Positions 61,671-64,000 of a stretch of 64,000 nt of DNA are shown piece after piece. The notes below the pieces were generated by a model that saw nothing but the letters and a program-made list of their open reading frames with translations, did no database searches and was not told the DNA's origin. The DNA comes from Strongylocentrotus purpuratus (lineage: Eukaryota > Echinodermata > Echinoidea > Camarodonta > Strongylocentrotidae), in contig NW_022145611.1 in the NCBI RefSeq assembly GCF_000002235.5, forward strand, positions 12,240,342 to 12,304,341, given 5' to 3'. Numbering within the stretch: position 1 is the first letter of the stretch; every line of letters begins with the position of its first letter. The position numbers and the translations under genes are program-made.

Positions 61671-63865
61671 CTAGATGAGATCCGCAACTGGAAGAAAGAA
61701 AGGACAATAGCACTATTGAAATAACAACACAACAAAAGAGAACTTTCCCCACTAAAAATAAATCAAAGCTTAAATCATGTTGGAAAGTATTTAGCTTTCT
61801 TCACACCTGATACACCATGCCCTCTGAAGATTGGTTTACAGGTGGCAGAAAAGACATACAATATCAATAACTAAATATTAAAATAAGCTGGCATCAATCA
61901 AGTTACATGAAAATTGGAGCGATAAGCCTTCTGTCATGACAACATTTTGTAATTTTGTAGGACATGATTTACAAAGCCATGGGTCTAATTTAGTACTAAA
62001 TGCAGTTCTGCTGTTAAGTAAATACAGTATTAAAGAAAGAAAAAAATCATGCATTTCTACTAAAAACCAAATTGTAGAACCGGTACTATCATGCTCATAC
62101 ATGTATCATACCATTTACAATATTTGTTACTGGTTGATGTTTTTTCTTACCATTCATGGGCATTTCATCAATCTGTGTGCTGTAATACTGCTCTATGTCA
62201 CGCAGGATTCTGATGTCATCACTCTTCACAAAGTTGATGGCCACACCCTTACGGCCGTAACGACCCGACCGACCGATTCTGGAATTACAAAGAGGTGTGG
62301 TTTTTTTTAAACATGCAATAAGCTACATGAATTCAAATGTACTCCCAAAACAAACAGGCAAGGGACCAAGATGTCAACGCTTAACCGATCAGTCTTGGGT
62401 AATAACCCATAAACCACTCTAGAACTTTGATGAAGGTGCTTTTAGTATGCTTTTCATGGAAGGAGATAAAGAGGCAGCTAATAAAAAATATGAATTGTGC
62501 ATTATAACTTCATGTAAAGAAGAGCATGGATCAAATTTATTTAGAAAACTGCTTAATGCAAGAATAGAGATTCTTTCATATAATATACAAATGCACATGT
62601 AATGGCTATCTTAGTGGAATTGGTATGATAGAATCTAAGAATCTGTAGACGAACACAAGATATTAGCTTCCAATTCAGATCTTTTTTCGTCAGAATAAGA
62701 GTTCTTGAATAAAAAGCTCTCTTGAACACAACTTTGCATATACAACAATATAATTACACAATACACTTTAAAGGTACTATGTCCCATTTGCAGGTCAAAA
62801 AATGAAAAAGTTAAATTCCAACGGCATTTGAAAGACATTCCTTATTTAGAACTTCCCTCAACACAAAAGCGTTTGAAAATGGTTTTTGTGGGAAATTAAT
62901 TACCATTAGTTGTCGAATCGACATAAGTGATTGCAATCACCTACGTAATAGTTCCTGCAAAGTTCTACAGAATTTGATGTTGGCTGCAAAATGGACAGTA
63001 TCTTTCAAGCAAAATCATAAAATATGAGCTGAGAGTGAGTACCTGTGGATGTAGAGCTCACGGTTGTTTGGCAGATCATAGTTGATAACCAGCGAGACCT
63101 GCTGAACGTCCAGACCTCTAGCCCATACATCAGTGGTAATCAGAACACGACTGCATGAAAAGAAGAAAATAATGAAGTTGTAATATTCAACACAGCCAGT
63201 GAAATAGCATTCCAAGAAAATTTTAAGGAATTACTGTGAAATGTAAATTCTGTAGTAAAAGGGGATACTTGCAATTTGATTATGTAAGTATCCCTTTTTA
63301 CTACAGAATTTACATCCAAAGGGTCCTTCAAAAAAGCAAAATTTGCTGAAAATCCCATACATCAAGAAGTAAAAATCACTAATGTGCACACTACATATTC
63401 TACATTATGTTAACATTATTGTTATTTAGTGAATTATGACTTTCAAAAATGCTCTTCTCAAAGGATGCATGAATGAATGCTAGGCCTTCCAAGATTTATT
63501 TTATCAGGACTACCAGAAAAAAAAAGATGGCTACCTGAAATACATTTGTAGATATGAGCAAATAAACAAATGGAATAATGATAAACCTCTGTTACTATAA
63601 GATTAATGAACATGAGTGACTTTGGGCTCATTTCATTTGATGACTTATAAAGGCAATTTTAACAGCGAAGTCAATTATTATTACTTCTTTCTTGAAAATC
63701 ACTTCTCCCTAGACAAAATATTTATAGAATTCATGTTTGGATCTCTTACCTAGCTCCTGATCTAAACTCCTTCATGATGGCTTCTCTCTCCTTCTGAGGC
63801 ATGTCACCATGCATCGAGGACACTGTGAAGTTAGCTTCACGCATCTTTTCTGTCAACCAGTCGAC
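61671..63865 (-). CDS. EIF4A3: eIF4A-III (DDX48), C-terminal part; 5' exons beyond window
   Basis: Last four coding exons: 63865-63750, 63150-63043, 62278-62151, 61687-61671, phases consistent, 122 aa plus TAG. The sequence starts [20 protein letters not shown], corresponding to about residue 290 of the 411-aa human protein. It contains helicase motif V ([10 protein letters not shown]) and motif VI ([13 protein letters not shown]), and ends [15 protein letters not shown], the diagnostic EIF4A3 C-terminus. The last exon encodes only VADLI. EIF4A3 is the DEAD-box ATPase that clamps RNA in the exon junction complex, acting in mRNA localisation, translation and NMD. Only the second RecA-like domain is in the window; the ATP-binding motifs of domain 1 are upstream, past the right edge. 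ARGLDVQQ replaces the human ARGLDVPQ, a conservative variant. Confidence 0.97.
62772..63003. mobile_element. Possible MITE in EIF4A3 intron
   Basis: Left end AAAGGTACTATGTCCCATTT then GCAG pairs with the right end (reverse complement AAAGATACTGTCCATTTTGC then AG). About 230 bp, no coding capacity. Arms beyond these 25 bp do not clearly pair. Confidence 0.5.
63241..63315. repeat. 75-bp near-perfect hairpin in EIF4A3 intron
   Basis: Arms 63241-63273 (ATGTAAATTCTGTAGTAAAA...) and 63283-63315 (...TTTTACTACAGAATTTACAT) pair over 33 bp with two differences, separated by a 9-base loop. In plus-strand RNA both differences would be G-U pairs; in the EIF4A3-sense RNA they would be A-C mismatches. Confidence 0.9.
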
Positions 63866-63876
63866 CTAGGAGAGGA

Positions 63877-63960
63877 TAATAATAATAATAATAATAATGT
63901 TTTATTTACCCAGGGTAGCCACTTAAGTTATGAAACTGCTATTCCAGCGGGCCCTGCATA
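63877..63960 (-). repeat. Retroelement 3' tail with ATT microsatellite
   Basis: On the minus strand the segment reads GGGCCCGCTGGAATAGCAG ... GGCTACCCTGGGTAAATAAA then about seven ATT triplets. This tail type is common at 3' ends of CR1/L2-like retroelements and derived SINEs in invertebrates. It ends about 12 bp before the splice acceptor of the EIF4A3 exon at 63865. Confidence 0.6.
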
Positions 63961-64000
63961 ACATAAATATGTTATTACTACCCTTCTCCAATCTAATATG

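Noticed and set aside
1..64000. tRNA, rRNA or snRNA genes
   Set aside because: No tRNA B-box-like GGTTCGANNCC with a matching A-box, and no rRNA or U-snRNA signature, was seen on either strand by eye; a tRNAscan or Rfam run would be decisive.

Overview
The window looks like nuclear DNA of a marine deuterostome, most probably a sea urchin. It is AT-rich, with GT-AG introns, many microsatellites and many small inverted-repeat elements. The echinoderm call is an inference from the gene set, from a radial-spoke protein of the sea urchin sperm p63 type, and from a long foldback transposon built like the TU elements described from Strongylocentrotus. No bacterial, organellar or viral gene was seen.

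Four protein-coding genes can be assembled exon by exon with consistent splice phases. (1) A CCDC42/CFAP73-family coiled-coil axonemal protein, + strand, 4918-10502, 9 coding exons, 356 aa. (2) SAV1/Salvador, the Hippo-pathway scaffold, - strand, 36856-30252, 8 coding exons, 436 aa, with a glutamine-rich C-terminal extension. (3) RSPH4A/RSPH6A radial spoke head protein, + strand, 50328-58486, 13 coding exons, 552 aa. (4) The C-terminal part of EIF4A3, - strand, 63865-61671, last 4 exons (122 aa), cut by the right window edge. RSPH4A and EIF4A3 converge. Genes 1 and 3 are ciliary, and each has a near-consensus RFX X-box upstream.

Layout: 1-4700 no recognised gene; 4.7-12.8 kb CCDC42-like gene and 3' region; 12.8-25.3 kb gene desert with minisatellites (57-bp and GTTGACGA-type arrays), tandem duplications, a dispersed repeat family, a 300-bp foldback element and a possible GPCR gene remnant; 25.3-36.9 kb SAV1 with its 3' flank, a CR1/L2-like LINE and small MITEs; 36.9-42.5 kb SAV1 5' flank with a 1.18-kb TIR-bounded segment carrying promoter-like motifs; 42.5-44.1 kb satellite-like arrays; 45.0-49.1 kb a complete 4.1-kb foldback transposon with 6-bp target-site duplication; 49.2-60.1 kb RSPH4A; 60.1-64 kb EIF4A3.

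The most striking object is the 45014-49121 foldback element. Its arms combine an outer array of 20-21-bp repeats with an inner non-array domain, and its inner ~107-bp module also occurs as a free tandem array 1.3 kb away. Other points are retroelement tails lying 12-20 bp from splice acceptors in two genes, a near-perfect 33-bp-stem hairpin in an EIF4A3 intron, and a TIR element in RSPH4A intron 1. All calls come from reading the sequence; no database search was run.
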